Assembly (NCBI GenBank): GCA_015057165.1
Contig: SVEY01000003.1
Coordinates: 62,001 to 126,000 of the forward strand
Direction of reading: 5' to 3'
From: Lachnospiraceae bacterium
GTDB lineage: Bacteria > Bacillota > Clostridia > Lachnospirales > Lachnospiraceae
Length of the DNA stretch: 64,000 nt
The notes under the pieces are model-generated. The model worked only from the letters and a program-made list of their open reading frames with translations. It was not told where the DNA came from and made no database searches. A program made the position numbers and the translations under genes. Below are positions 25,792 to 34,128 of this stretch, one piece after another. Within the stretch, counting starts at the first letter, position 1; the number at the start of each line of letters is the position of its first letter.

Positions 25792-27687
25792 TTACGCATT
25801 TACTATCTTTCCTGTGTAGAGCTGATAATACTTGCCCTGCTCTTCCATAAGCTCTTCGTGGGAGCCTCGCTCAATAATTCTACCTTTCTCAAGAACCATT
25901 ATGCAATCAGAATTACGTATTGTTGAAAGTCTGTGGGCTATTACGAATGTTGTTCTGCCCTTCATGAGATTGTCCATACCTTCTTGTATCTTCTTCTCTG
26001 TTCTAGTATCAATAGAACTTGTAGCTTCATCAAGAATCAAAGCTGGTGGGTCTGCTATGGCAGCTCTTGATATAGCAAGAAGCTGTCTCTGACCCTGGCT
26101 AAGATTAGCGCCATCTCCGTTAATAATGGTGTCATATCCCTTAGGAAGTCTTCTGATAAAGGAGTGGGCATTAGAGAGTTTTGCTGCTGCTATTACTTCT
26201 TCATCTGTAGCATCTAATTTACCATATCTGATATTGTCTGCTATGGTTCCTGTAAATAAATGAGTATCCTGAAGCACTATTCCTAGGGATGAACGAAGGT
26301 CTTCTTTCTTAATTTTATTAACATTTATCCCGTCATAGCGAATCTTACCATCGTCAATATCATAGAATCTGTTAATTAGATTAATAATTGTTGTCTTACC
26401 TGCACCTGTTGCACCAACAAACGCAATTTTCTGGCCAGGTTCAGCATATAATTTAATATTGTGAAGCACAAGATTGTCTTCGTTGTATCCAAAGTCAACT
26501 TCGTTGAATCGTATATCACCTTGTTGTTTAACGTACGTAACTGAGCCATCTGCCTGATGTGTATGCTTCCATGCCCAGATTCCTGTTCGCTCTGTGGCTT
26601 CAACAAGCTCTCCATTTTCTTCTTTCGCATTTACCAGAGTAACATAACCATCATTAACCTCAGCCTCTTCATCAAGTACATCAAAGTACCTTTTTGCTCC
26701 GGCTGATGCCATTACGATGAAGCTAAACTGCTGAGAAACCATACTTATTGGCATATTAAGACTCTTGTTAAATGCAAGGAAGCTGGCAAGACCACCAAGT
26801 GTAAAACCTGTAACTCCTGACAAAGCAAGGATTCCACCAACTACTGCTATAATAACGTAACTAAGGTTACCTATCTGAGCATTTGCAGGCATAAGAAGGT
26901 TAGCGTATTTATTGGCTTTATTAGCACTGTCATAGAGTTCTTCATTTAACTCCTCAAATTCTTCAATAGATTCTTTCTCATGGTTAAAGACCTTAACAAC
27001 CTTCTGTCCCATCATCATTTCTTCAATATGACCATTTACAATACCAATATTCTTCTGCTGTAAAGTAAAGTATTTTCCTGACTTTCCAGCAAGGAATTTG
27101 GTCACATAGAACATTACTCCTACCATACCAAGGGTTATGAGTGTAAGAATCCAGTTCAGTGTAAACATAGACACAATAACTGCCACAATTGTAATTATAC
27201 TATTAATAAACTGCGGTAAACTCTCGCTTATTACCTGTCTCATAGTATCTATATCATTAGTATAGACAGACATTACATCTCCATGTGCATGTGTATCAAA
27301 GTATCTAATAGGGAGATCTTCCATATGTACAAAGAGCTGTCTTCTTAGCTTATCTAGTGTTCCCTGGGTAACAAAAACCATAATAAGTCGATATGCAAAG
27401 GTTGCAGCAATTCCTATTCCATAGAAGATTGCAACCCTCGTTATTGCAGCAAGAAGCTCGGAGAAATCTCTACTTCCGCTCTTAATCATAGGTGTAATGT
27501 AATCATCTATAAGATTCTGGGTAAATAGCGTACCCTGAATAGTAGCGAATATTGATATCAATATGCAAATAAAGACGATAATAAGCAAAAAACCGTAATT
27601 CTTAAATAAGAATTTAAATAATCGTCCCAGAGCTTTGGAGTTTTTCTTGAATTCTTCTTTAGACATCTGTCCTCTAGGTCTAGCCAT
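25792..27687 (-). CDS. Heterodimeric ABC exporter, subunit with the catalytic site
   Basis: This 631-residue half-transporter has six predicted membrane helices (about 30-340) followed by an ATPase domain. Walker A is GATGAGKTTII, the signature is LSQGQRQLL, and Walker B with the catalytic glutamate is ALILDEATSSID. An insertion of about 60 residues between membrane and ATPase domains is unusual (GIWAWKHTHQADGSVTYVK). The ATG at 27687 is preferred: GGAGGAG precedes it and it overlaps the upstream stop by eight bases. Partner: the gene just upstream. The substrate is likely a drug or peptide, judging only by family and the adjacent TetR regulator. Confidence 0.93.
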   Translation of the reverse strand: MARPRGQMSKEEFKKNSKALGRLFKFLFKNYGFLLIIVFICILISIFATIQGTLFTQNLIDDYITPMIKSGSRDFSELLAAITRVAIFYGIGIAATFAYRLIMVFVTQGTLDKLRRQLFVHMEDLPIRYFDTHAHGDVMSVYTNDIDTMRQVISESLPQFINSIITIVAVIVSMFTLNWILTLITLGMVGVMFYVTKFLAGKSGKYFTLQQKNIGIVNGHIEEMMMGQKVVKVFNHEKESIEEFEELNEELYDSANKANKYANLLMPANAQIGNLSYVIIAVVGGILALSGVTGFTLGGLASFLAFNKSLNMPISMVSQQFSFIVMASAGAKRYFDVLDEEAEVNDGYVTLVNAKEENGELVEATERTGIWAWKHTHQADGSVTYVKQQGDIRFNEVDFGYNEDNLVLHNIKLYAEPGQKIAFVGATGAGKTTIINLINRFYDIDDGKIRYDGINVNKIKKEDLRSSLGIVLQDTHLFTGTIADNIRYGKLDATDEEVIAAAKLSNAHSFIRRLPKGYDTIINGDGANLSQGQRQLLAISRAAIADPPALILDEATSSIDTRTEKKIQEGMDNLMKGRTTFVIAHRLSTIRNSDCIMVLEKGRIIERGSHEELMEEQGKYYQLYTGKIVNA

Positions 27688-29434
27688 CTTTCTCCTCCTC
27701 GTCAAAATCACCAGAACCTGCACCAGTCTGCGATTCGTACACGTCCTTATATATCTCGTTGTCTGCTAGGAGTTCTTCATGTGTTCCTATACCACATATA
27801 TTTCCATCATCCATAACAATTATTCTATCAGCATCCTGAACAGAAGATACACGTTGAGCAATAATAATCTTAGTAGTATTAGGAATTTCCTCCCTAAATG
27901 ACTTTCTAATCTTAGCATCTGTTGCAGTATCAACTGCTGATGTTGAATCATCTAGAATAAGGATTTTAGGTTTTCTAAGTAATGCCCTTGCTATACAAAG
28001 CCTTTGTCTCTGGCCACCTGATACATTAGTTCCACCCTGTTCAATCCTAGTATTATATCCTTCTGGCATTCTCTCTATGAATTCACTAGCACAAGCCAAA
28101 TCACACATTTTCTGACATTCTTCATCAGAAGCGTCAACATCTCCCCATCTTAAGTTATCATATATTGTTCCTGAGAATAATACATTTGCCTGTAGTACGT
28201 GAGACACTTCCTTTCTAAGTACGTCTAAGTCATAATTCTTAACATTTTCCCCACCAACACGAACTTCTCCAGAGTTAACGTCATATAACCTGGATATTAG
28301 ATTAACAAGGGTTGTCTTACCGCTACCTGTTCCACCGATTACACCAATAGTCTCACCAGACTTTATGTGAAGGTCCACATTTTCAAGGACTTTTCCGCTT
28401 CCATCTTCGTTGTAACTAAAATCAACCATTTCAAAATCAATAGATCCGTCCTTAATTTCTTCTATAGGATTCTCTGGATTAACAATGTCTGGCTTCTCCT
28501 CTAATACTTCGCTAATTCTCTTTGCTGCTGCTGTAGATATTGAAATCATAAGAAATACTACAGATAACATCATAAGACTTACTAGAATGTTCATACAATA
28601 AGCAAGCATACTCATAAGTTCGCCTGTTGTTAATTCGTCTACAACAATCATATTAGCGCCAAACCAGCTTATTAATAGAATACATCCATATACAGCAAAC
28701 ATCATTACCGGTGCCGTAAATGCAATAATGGATTCACCCTTTATAAATTGTTTTGCAAGATTTCTAGAGGCCTTAGAGAACTTACTTTTCTCATGTTCTT
28801 CTCTTACATATGCCTTAACAACACGCATTCCTGTAATATTCTCTTGAACACTGTTATTAAGCTTGTCGTATTTCTCAAATAGTACTGAGAAAATCTTAAA
28901 TACAGAAAAAAGTCCAATGGTAAGAATAATTGCAAGTATAACAACTGCCACTAAATAAACATTAGCAAGTTTCGGCTCTATGGAATATGAGAGAATCATT
29001 GCCACAATAAGACTTGCCGGTGCTCTTGTTCCCATTCTGAGAGTCATCTGATAGGCATTTTGCACATTAGTAACATCTGTGGTAAGTCTTGTAATAAGAC
29101 TTGCCTGGGAGAATTTATCGATATTTCTAAAAGAAAATGTCTGAATATTTCTAAACATAGCAGAGCGCAAATTTCTTGCAAGTCCAGTTGCTGCTCTGGC
29201 ACCAACTGTGCCTCCTCGAATTCCTGCAAAGAGTCCTATTCCTGCCATTACCAGCATAAAAGCACCCATTTTAAGAATTACGCCCATGTCGCCTTTATTG
29301 ACACCATCATCTACGATAACTGCCATAAGAAGAGGTATTATCATTTCCATTGCAACCTCTAGTAACATATACATAGGTGTCTTAAAAGCATCAACCTTAT
29401 ACTGTTTTGTTTCTTTAAGTAATGTTTTTATCAT
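27680..29434 (-). CDS. Heterodimeric ABC exporter, subunit with the degenerate site
   Basis: This 584-residue half-transporter has an N-terminal six-helix domain and a C-terminal ATPase. Walker A is GGTGSGKTTLV and the signature is VSGGQRQRL. Walker B is ILILDDSTSAVD, with Asp where the catalytic Glu normally stands. That replacement marks the degenerate-site partner in LmrCD/BmrCD/TM287-288-type pairs, so only one of the two ATP sites should hydrolyse efficiently. The ATG at 29434 follows AAGGA; a TTG at 29458 gives a longer frame without support. It is co-transcribed with the downstream partner and divergent from a TetR regulator. Confidence 0.93.
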   Translation of the reverse strand: MIKTLLKETKQYKVDAFKTPMYMLLEVAMEMIIPLLMAVIVDDGVNKGDMGVILKMGAFMLVMAGIGLFAGIRGGTVGARAATGLARNLRSAMFRNIQTFSFRNIDKFSQASLITRLTTDVTNVQNAYQMTLRMGTRAPASLIVAMILSYSIEPKLANVYLVAVVILAIILTIGLFSVFKIFSVLFEKYDKLNNSVQENITGMRVVKAYVREEHEKSKFSKASRNLAKQFIKGESIIAFTAPVMMFAVYGCILLISWFGANMIVVDELTTGELMSMLAYCMNILVSLMMLSVVFLMISISTAAAKRISEVLEEKPDIVNPENPIEEIKDGSIDFEMVDFSYNEDGSGKVLENVDLHIKSGETIGVIGGTGSGKTTLVNLISRLYDVNSGEVRVGGENVKNYDLDVLRKEVSHVLQANVLFSGTIYDNLRWGDVDASDEECQKMCDLACASEFIERMPEGYNTRIEQGGTNVSGGQRQRLCIARALLRKPKILILDDSTSAVDTATDAKIRKSFREEIPNTTKIIIAQRVSSVQDADRIIVMDDGNICGIGTHEELLADNEIYKDVYESQTGAGSGDFDEEEKDG

Positions 29435-29454
29435 TTTTTTGTCCTTTTTCCTAC

Positions 29455-29534
29455 ACAAATGTTGATAATTCGACTTGTTTAATGTATAATTTTTTCAAAA
29501 ATACGCAAACATTTGTCAGTGTAAATTATGTTTG
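29455..29534 (+). promoter_or_regulatory. tetR promoter with candidate operators
   Basis: TTGATA (29462-29467) and TATAAT (29485-29490) are 17 bases apart, facing the TetR-type gene. Two inverted pairs surround it: ACAAATGTT (29455-29463) with AACATTTGT (29508-29516), and CAAACAT (29506-29512) with ATGTTTG (29528-29534). The 129-base divergent gap is where a self-regulating repressor that also controls the exporter would bind. Confidence 0.55.
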
Positions 29535-29563
29535 CATTTTTAAACAATGAAGGAGAAATAAAA

Positions 29564-30118
29564 ATGAGACAAACAAGCAATGACTTAAGGGTTCGAAGAA
29601 CAATCAAATCAATTAAGTATGCTTTCTGCCAACTAGTTCTAGAGAAAGATTATTCTGAAATCTCCATTACAGAGTTAGCGGAAAGGGCGGAGATTAACAG
29701 AAAGACTTTCTATTTACATTTTTCATCTCTCGATGACTTAATTGAACAGCTACAAAACGAGATCGTTGACAACTTTCTTGACTACGTTGAGCAGGAAACT
29801 AACGAACTAGATGTAGCAGGTTGCATCTCTAAGTTCTATCATTACTTAGATGAATGTGACGATGTTGAGCAAAAACTTATGTGTGACCCAAATTATGTGT
29901 TCTTCTACAACAATGTGACTAATATGCTTCTTGAAACACCTGCTTTCAAGTCTTTCTACGAGAAAACAAAGCATCCTTACATTGTTAGAGCATATTGTGT
30001 AACAATTACTTCTATATATAGAAGCTGGCTACAGAACGGAAAGCCAACACCTATTGACGAATTAATTGATTACTCAAGCGATTTGATTATTAATGGTTAT
30101 GGACACGCCGATCTATAA
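29564..30118 (+). CDS. TetR/AcrR-family transcriptional regulator
   Basis: This protein of about 184 residues has an N-terminal helix-turn-helix domain (ISITELAERAEINRKTFYLH, roughly residues 35-55) ending in the typical FYLHF segment. The all-helical ligand-binding domain is variable. The ATG at 29564 has AAGGAG upstream; an earlier ATG at 29528 lies within the candidate operator. Divergent pairing with the ABC exporter suggests it represses exporter expression until an inducer binds. Neither the ligand nor the sign of regulation can be read from sequence. Confidence 0.9.
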   Translation: MRQTSNDLRVRRTIKSIKYAFCQLVLEKDYSEISITELAERAEINRKTFYLHFSSLDDLIEQLQNEIVDNFLDYVEQETNELDVAGCISKFYHYLDECDDVEQKLMCDPNYVFFYNNVTNMLLETPAFKSFYEKTKHPYIVRAYCVTITSIYRSWLQNGKPTPIDELIDYSSDLIINGYGHADL

Positions 30119-30119
30119 A

Positions 30120-31055
30120 TCATTTTTTCACTAAATAACATGCGCCATATATGCCTGCCTTCTCTCCAAGAGAGGCCAGGCATATTTTTGTGTCTCCACT
30201 TATATATATATTTCCCTTATTAAATTTATCTTCAATCTTATCTATTAGAAATTCCCCAGCATTAGCGACTCCACCGCCTAGTATTACCGCTTCCGGATTA
30301 ACCACGTGGCAAATGTTAGAGGCAACTCTTGCAAGAATCGTCATTGAATAATCAATGGCTTTATTAGCTATTATATCCCCTTTTTTTGCTTCGTCAAATA
30401 TATCTTTCGTTGTTAATTCATTACCATATTCTCTAAGAGAAGATTCTTCTTTGTCTTCATCTAGCATTTCTAATGCTATTCTTCTTATCCCTGTAGCTGA
30501 AGTATATTGCTCTAAGCATCCTTTCTTACCACAATTACAACTTAATTTCTCATCTGGATTCACTGTGATATGTCCAATTTCTCCTCCGCAGCCACAGAAT
30601 CCTTGTATAATCTTACCGTCAATAATTAGACCACCGCCTACACCAGTTCCTAGTGTCATAAATAGTATACTAGAGAACTTAGAGCCTGAGCCCCCTTCAT
30701 ATTCTCCAAGGGCTGCTACGTTAGCATCATTCTCAGCATAAACCTTAAGACCAGAGAGAGTTCCTAGTTCCTTCTCTATATTAATACTGCCCCAGCCTAA
30801 GTTGATGCATTTATCAACTATTCCATGGTTCACTGATCCTGGTATTCCGATTCCTAGTCCTTCTACTTGCTTTTTATCTATTCCCTTCATAGCAAGTTTG
30901 ACAGACACAGACTTGGCTATATCAATCAGTATTTTCTCACCATTATTAGAAGTGTTAGTCTTGATACTCCAACAATCAAGAAGCTCTCCCTTATTGGTGA
31001 AGAGACCCATCTTTATAGCTGTGCCGCCCAAATCAACGCCTACTCTATATCTCAT
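30120..31055 (-). CDS. ROK-family glucokinase
   Basis: This 311-residue cytoplasmic sugar kinase has the ATP-binding start GVDLGGTAIKMGLF, a sugar-binding and catalytic ENDANVAALGEY block, and the ROK zinc motif CNCGKKGCLEQYTS with its preceding His (GGEIGHITVNP). It lacks an N-terminal winged helix, so it is an enzyme and not a ROK repressor. Glucose is the likeliest substrate for this subfamily. It begins two bases after the PBP1A stop with its own GGAG site, as the last gene of the dnaX operon. Confidence 0.9.
   Translation of the reverse strand: MRYRVGVDLGGTAIKMGLFTNKGELLDCWSIKTNTSNNGEKILIDIAKSVSVKLAMKGIDKKQVEGLGIGIPGSVNHGIVDKCINLGWGSINIEKELGTLSGLKVYAENDANVAALGEYEGGSGSKFSSILFMTLGTGVGGGLIIDGKIIQGFCGCGGEIGHITVNPDEKLSCNCGKKGCLEQYTSATGIRRIALEMLDEDKEESSLREYGNELTTKDIFDEAKKGDIIANKAIDYSMTILARVASNICHVVNPEAVILGGGVANAGEFLIDKIEDKFNKGNIYISGDTKICLASLGEKAGIYGACYLVKK
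30151..30189 (+). terminator. Candidate terminator of the TetR gene, inside the ROK coding region
   Basis: ATGCCTG (30151-30157) and CAGGCAT (30177-30183) enclose CCTTCTCT/AGAGAGG pairing, followed by ATTTTTG on the plus strand. The tetR stop is 33 bases upstream. The sequence is simultaneously the last codons of the converging ROK gene. Confidence 0.5.
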
Positions 31056-31057
31056 AA

Positions 31058-33079
31058 TTATACTCCATTAACATTTCCATCAGTAGAAACTTCTCCGATA
31101 AATTGTGTAACCCCCATAAAATCCTTGTGTTCAAGGCCGTTATGAATACTATTCATAAAGTTATGCCATATTTCTCCAGGATAAGAAGAACCATATAGTC
31201 CCGGAAGTTTCTTAGGCATATCGTATCCTACCCATACTGCTGTGGTGTAATATGGTGTGTAGCCACAGAACCAACCGTCCTTATTATCGTTTGTTGTTCC
31301 CGTCTTTCCTGCAGTTGCCTGATTACTTACACCAAGGCCTGCTGCCGTACCGCCGCTAACAACTGATTGCAAGATGTCAGTCATAGCTCGAGCGGCATTT
31401 TCTTTATATATCTCTTTCTCCTGCTGCTCACTTTGATATACTGTATTTCCTTCAAAATCCGTTATTTTCTTTATGCAGGTTGCGTTTCTATACATTCCAT
31501 CATTGGCAAGTGTCGCATATCCCTTTGCCATTTCAACAGCAGATACTCCATTGGTAAATCCACCAAGGGCTGCTGCTAGAGTCTGATCTCTTTCATCAAG
31601 TCCCGTAAATTCCATATTCTCAAGATAAGCTAATCCTGCTTTAGGTGTAATTCTCTCGAACATAGACCAGGCAACAGTGTTCTTCGATAACTGTACAGCT
31701 CGACGTAGAGTCATTTGTCCAGAATAGGATTTGTCTGCATTTGAAGGACCACCTTCAATTGGCTGATCCACAACAATTGAGTCAGCAGTAAATCCTCTTT
31801 CAAGAAGAGGCGTATATACAATAAGAGGTTTTATTGTACTACCTGGCTGTCTATAACTCTGATATGCCCTATTGAGAGTATATCCAGATATATCTTGTGT
31901 TCTTCCTCCTACTATTGCTTTGACAAAACCATTATCATTATCTATACATGCTGCAGAGCCTTGCAATTCATATATTCCATCCTCACCTAAGTCTGTAAAG
32001 GCTCCAAGTCCTGAGTCTATAGCATCTTGAAGAATAGCCTGCATCTTACTATCTAATGATGTATATATTCTATATCCACCGTTATATAGCTGTTTATTGC
32101 ACCTTTCGTACGCTTCGTTATATTGAGCATCGTATTTCTGCTTCTCTGCGTCGTTCTTGAAGGTATATTTGAACTTGAATCCTTCCTTTTCCATAAGCGC
32201 CTTTGTGGCACAATAGAATGTAAATGTCTCTTGATAATTATTATGTACTTTGCCAGGCTGACTAAGTACAATTGATTCTGCCATTGCATTATCATATGAA
32301 TTCTTGGAAATCACTCTATCTTCAAGCATTCCTGAAAGAACAATGTTTCTTCGTGCAATTGCCTTATCAAGATGAAGCAATGGGTCATATTCAGTTGGAC
32401 TATTAGGTATTCCTGCAAGAAGAGCTATCTCAGACAGAGATAAATCCTTTACATCCTTGTTAAAATATCCTTTTGCAGCAGCCTGAATTCCGTAGAATCC
32501 ATTTCCATAGTAAATGTTATTTATATAGAATTCTAATATTTGATTCTTTGTATATTTCTCCTCTAATTCGGAGGCAATAAAGATTTCTTCTAGCTTTCTT
32601 TCCCAAGTTATGTCCTGATTTAAGAAAACATTTCTTGCCAACTGCTGAGTAATTGTACTACCACCGCCAGATACTCGTCCATTCTTAAGCATTCCCCAGG
32701 CAGCTCTGGCTATTCCCTTATAATCTATTCCATGATGTTCTTTGAATTTCTTGTCCTCAACACTAATAAATGCCTGCTCAACATATGGTGGCATATCTGA
32801 TATTGGAACGTAATACGAATCCTTATCACCCTTCAGGATAGATATGATATTTCCATCGCTATCATAAGCAATACTAGTCTGACTCTGCTTAAATGTCTCT
32901 GCTGTGGACTTAGATACAAATGTAGCTGCTTCCTTTCGCATTGAAGCGACTTTAGCTGCATATCCGCTTAGATAGTAGAATAGTATCGCTCCAAGAACCA
33001 ACAAGATAAGAAATATTTGGATTCTAAGAAATCTCCATATTCTTTTTTCTCTTTTTGACTTTTTTCTTTTCTTTGCCAT
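31058..33079 (-). CDS. Penicillin-binding protein 1A (bifunctional transglycosylase/transpeptidase)
   Basis: At about 673 residues it is a class A peptidoglycan synthase. A very basic cytoplasmic start is followed by one membrane helix (IQIFLILLVLGAILFYYLSG). The GT51 glycosyltransferase domain comes next (EDKKFKEHHGIDYKGIARA, GGSTITQQLARN). The transpeptidase has active-site SxxK in GSTIKPLIV, SxN in SKNTVAW and KTGTT in AGKTGTTNDNK. The first ATG at 33079 is used. A GTG at 33094 would add five residues, and neither start has a strong ribosome site. It follows recR by 42 bases in the dnaX operon. Confidence 0.95.
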   Translation of the reverse strand: MAKKRKKSKREKRIWRFLRIQIFLILLVLGAILFYYLSGYAAKVASMRKEAATFVSKSTAETFKQSQTSIAYDSDGNIISILKGDKDSYYVPISDMPPYVEQAFISVEDKKFKEHHGIDYKGIARAAWGMLKNGRVSGGGSTITQQLARNVFLNQDITWERKLEEIFIASELEEKYTKNQILEFYINNIYYGNGFYGIQAAAKGYFNKDVKDLSLSEIALLAGIPNSPTEYDPLLHLDKAIARRNIVLSGMLEDRVISKNSYDNAMAESIVLSQPGKVHNNYQETFTFYCATKALMEKEGFKFKYTFKNDAEKQKYDAQYNEAYERCNKQLYNGGYRIYTSLDSKMQAILQDAIDSGLGAFTDLGEDGIYELQGSAACIDNDNGFVKAIVGGRTQDISGYTLNRAYQSYRQPGSTIKPLIVYTPLLERGFTADSIVVDQPIEGGPSNADKSYSGQMTLRRAVQLSKNTVAWSMFERITPKAGLAYLENMEFTGLDERDQTLAAALGGFTNGVSAVEMAKGYATLANDGMYRNATCIKKITDFEGNTVYQSEQQEKEIYKENAARAMTDILQSVVSGGTAAGLGVSNQATAGKTGTTNDNKDGWFCGYTPYYTTAVWVGYDMPKKLPGLYGSSYPGEIWHNFMNSIHNGLEHKDFMGVTQFIGEVSTDGNVNGV

Positions 33080-33121
33080 ATATGGTTTGCTCACATTTTA
33101 GTTAGATATAACTAAATCGTA

Positions 33122-33718
33122 TTATAATTCTTTTCGGCCCTCTAATGCCCTTAGAAGCGTTACTTCATCAATACATTCCAAATCGCCACCAACCGGCACT
33201 CCGCTAGCGATCCTAGACACTTTTATTCCTGTTGGCTTTATTAACTTAGTAATGTACATAGCTGTGGCTTCTCCTTCAGTTGTTGAATTAGTCGCAATAA
33301 TAACCTCTTCAACATCACCCTCAAGCCTTTCGAAGAGCTCCTTTAGCCTAATATCATTAGGTCCAATTCCCTGCATAGGGTTCATTGTGCCATTAAGGAC
33401 ATGATAGACACCCTCGTATTTTCCAACTTTCTCATAGGCAACTAAGTCTCTTGTGTCTTCCACCACCATGATTATCTTTTTATTTCTCTTATTGCTAGCG
33501 CATATAGGGCATATCTCCTGATCTGTCAGGGTATAACAGATCTTACAGAATTTAACATTTTCACGAGCATTACTAATTGACGAAGCAAGGCTATTTGCCC
33601 TGTCTTTTGGCATGTTAAGTATGTGAAATGCTATTCTCTGCGCCGACTTAGCTCCCACACCAGGAAGAGAAGATAATTCCCCTATTAAATCGCTAATTTG
33701 CTTGCTGTAGTATTCCAT
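33122..33718 (-). CDS. recR: Recombination mediator protein RecR
   Basis: This 198-residue DNA-repair protein works with RecF/RecO to load RecA at gaps. It has an N-terminal helix-hairpin-helix (LSSLPGVGAKSAQRIAFH), a four-cysteine zinc finger (CKIC...CPIC, near 57-72), and a Toprim domain (MVVEDTRDLVAYEK, ATNSTTEGEATA). Length matches the family exactly. The dnaX-ybaB-recR order is highly conserved in bacteria. Confidence 0.97.
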   Translation of the reverse strand: MEYYSKQISDLIGELSSLPGVGAKSAQRIAFHILNMPKDRANSLASSISNARENVKFCKICYTLTDQEICPICASNKRNKKIIMVVEDTRDLVAYEKVGKYEGVYHVLNGTMNPMQGIGPNDIRLKELFERLEGDVEEVIIATNSTTEGEATAMYITKLIKPTGIKVSRIASGVPVGGDLECIDEVTLLRALEGRKEL

Positions 33719-33739
33719 TAATATTCCTTATATAGCTTA

Positions 33740-34087
33740 TTAAAATGGCATTCCTGTGCCCATTCCACCGGTAATCTTAGCCATAGATGCCTGTGACTGC
33801 TCCTCCATCTTACGAAGCGCTTCGTTAGTAGCTGCCATAATAAGATCCTCTAAAGTCTCAATATCATCAGGATCTACAACTTCTTCATCAAGCTTAATCT
33901 TAGTTACTTCTTTCTTACCAGAAACTGTAACTTCAACTACTCCACCACCGGCTGTTGCACTAACCTCTGTCTCTTCTAATTCCTTAGTAGCTTCCTCCAT
34001 CTGGCGTTGCATCTTCTGTGCCTGCTTCATAAGATTGTTCATGTTCATTCCACCGCCACCGCCTGGAAATCCACCTCTTCTACCCAT
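33740..34087 (-). CDS. YbaB/EbfC-family nucleoid-associated protein
   Basis: This protein has about 115 residues: a Gly-rich start (GRRGGFPGGGGGMNMNN), a central helix with MKQAQKMQRQMEEATKEL, and the conserved beta segment TAGGGVVEVTVSGKKEV. It is a small DNA-binding protein found between dnaX and recR in most bacteria. The start at 34087 is supported by GGAGG eight bases upstream. A longer frame to 34102 begins inside the ribosome-site region. Confidence 0.95.
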   Translation of the reverse strand: MGRRGGFPGGGGGMNMNNLMKQAQKMQRQMEEATKELEETEVSATAGGGVVEVTVSGKKEVTKIKLDEEVVDPDDIETLEDLIMAATNEALRKMEEQSQASMAKITGGMGTGMPF

Positions 34088-34128
34088 TTTAGTTTCCTCC
34101 ATTTCTTCTTAACGTTTCTAATATATTC

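Noticed and set aside
29434-29458. Upstream TTG start for the degenerate ABC subunit.
   Set aside because: No ribosome site precedes it and it would encode a Lys-rich stretch made of the real ribosome-site region.
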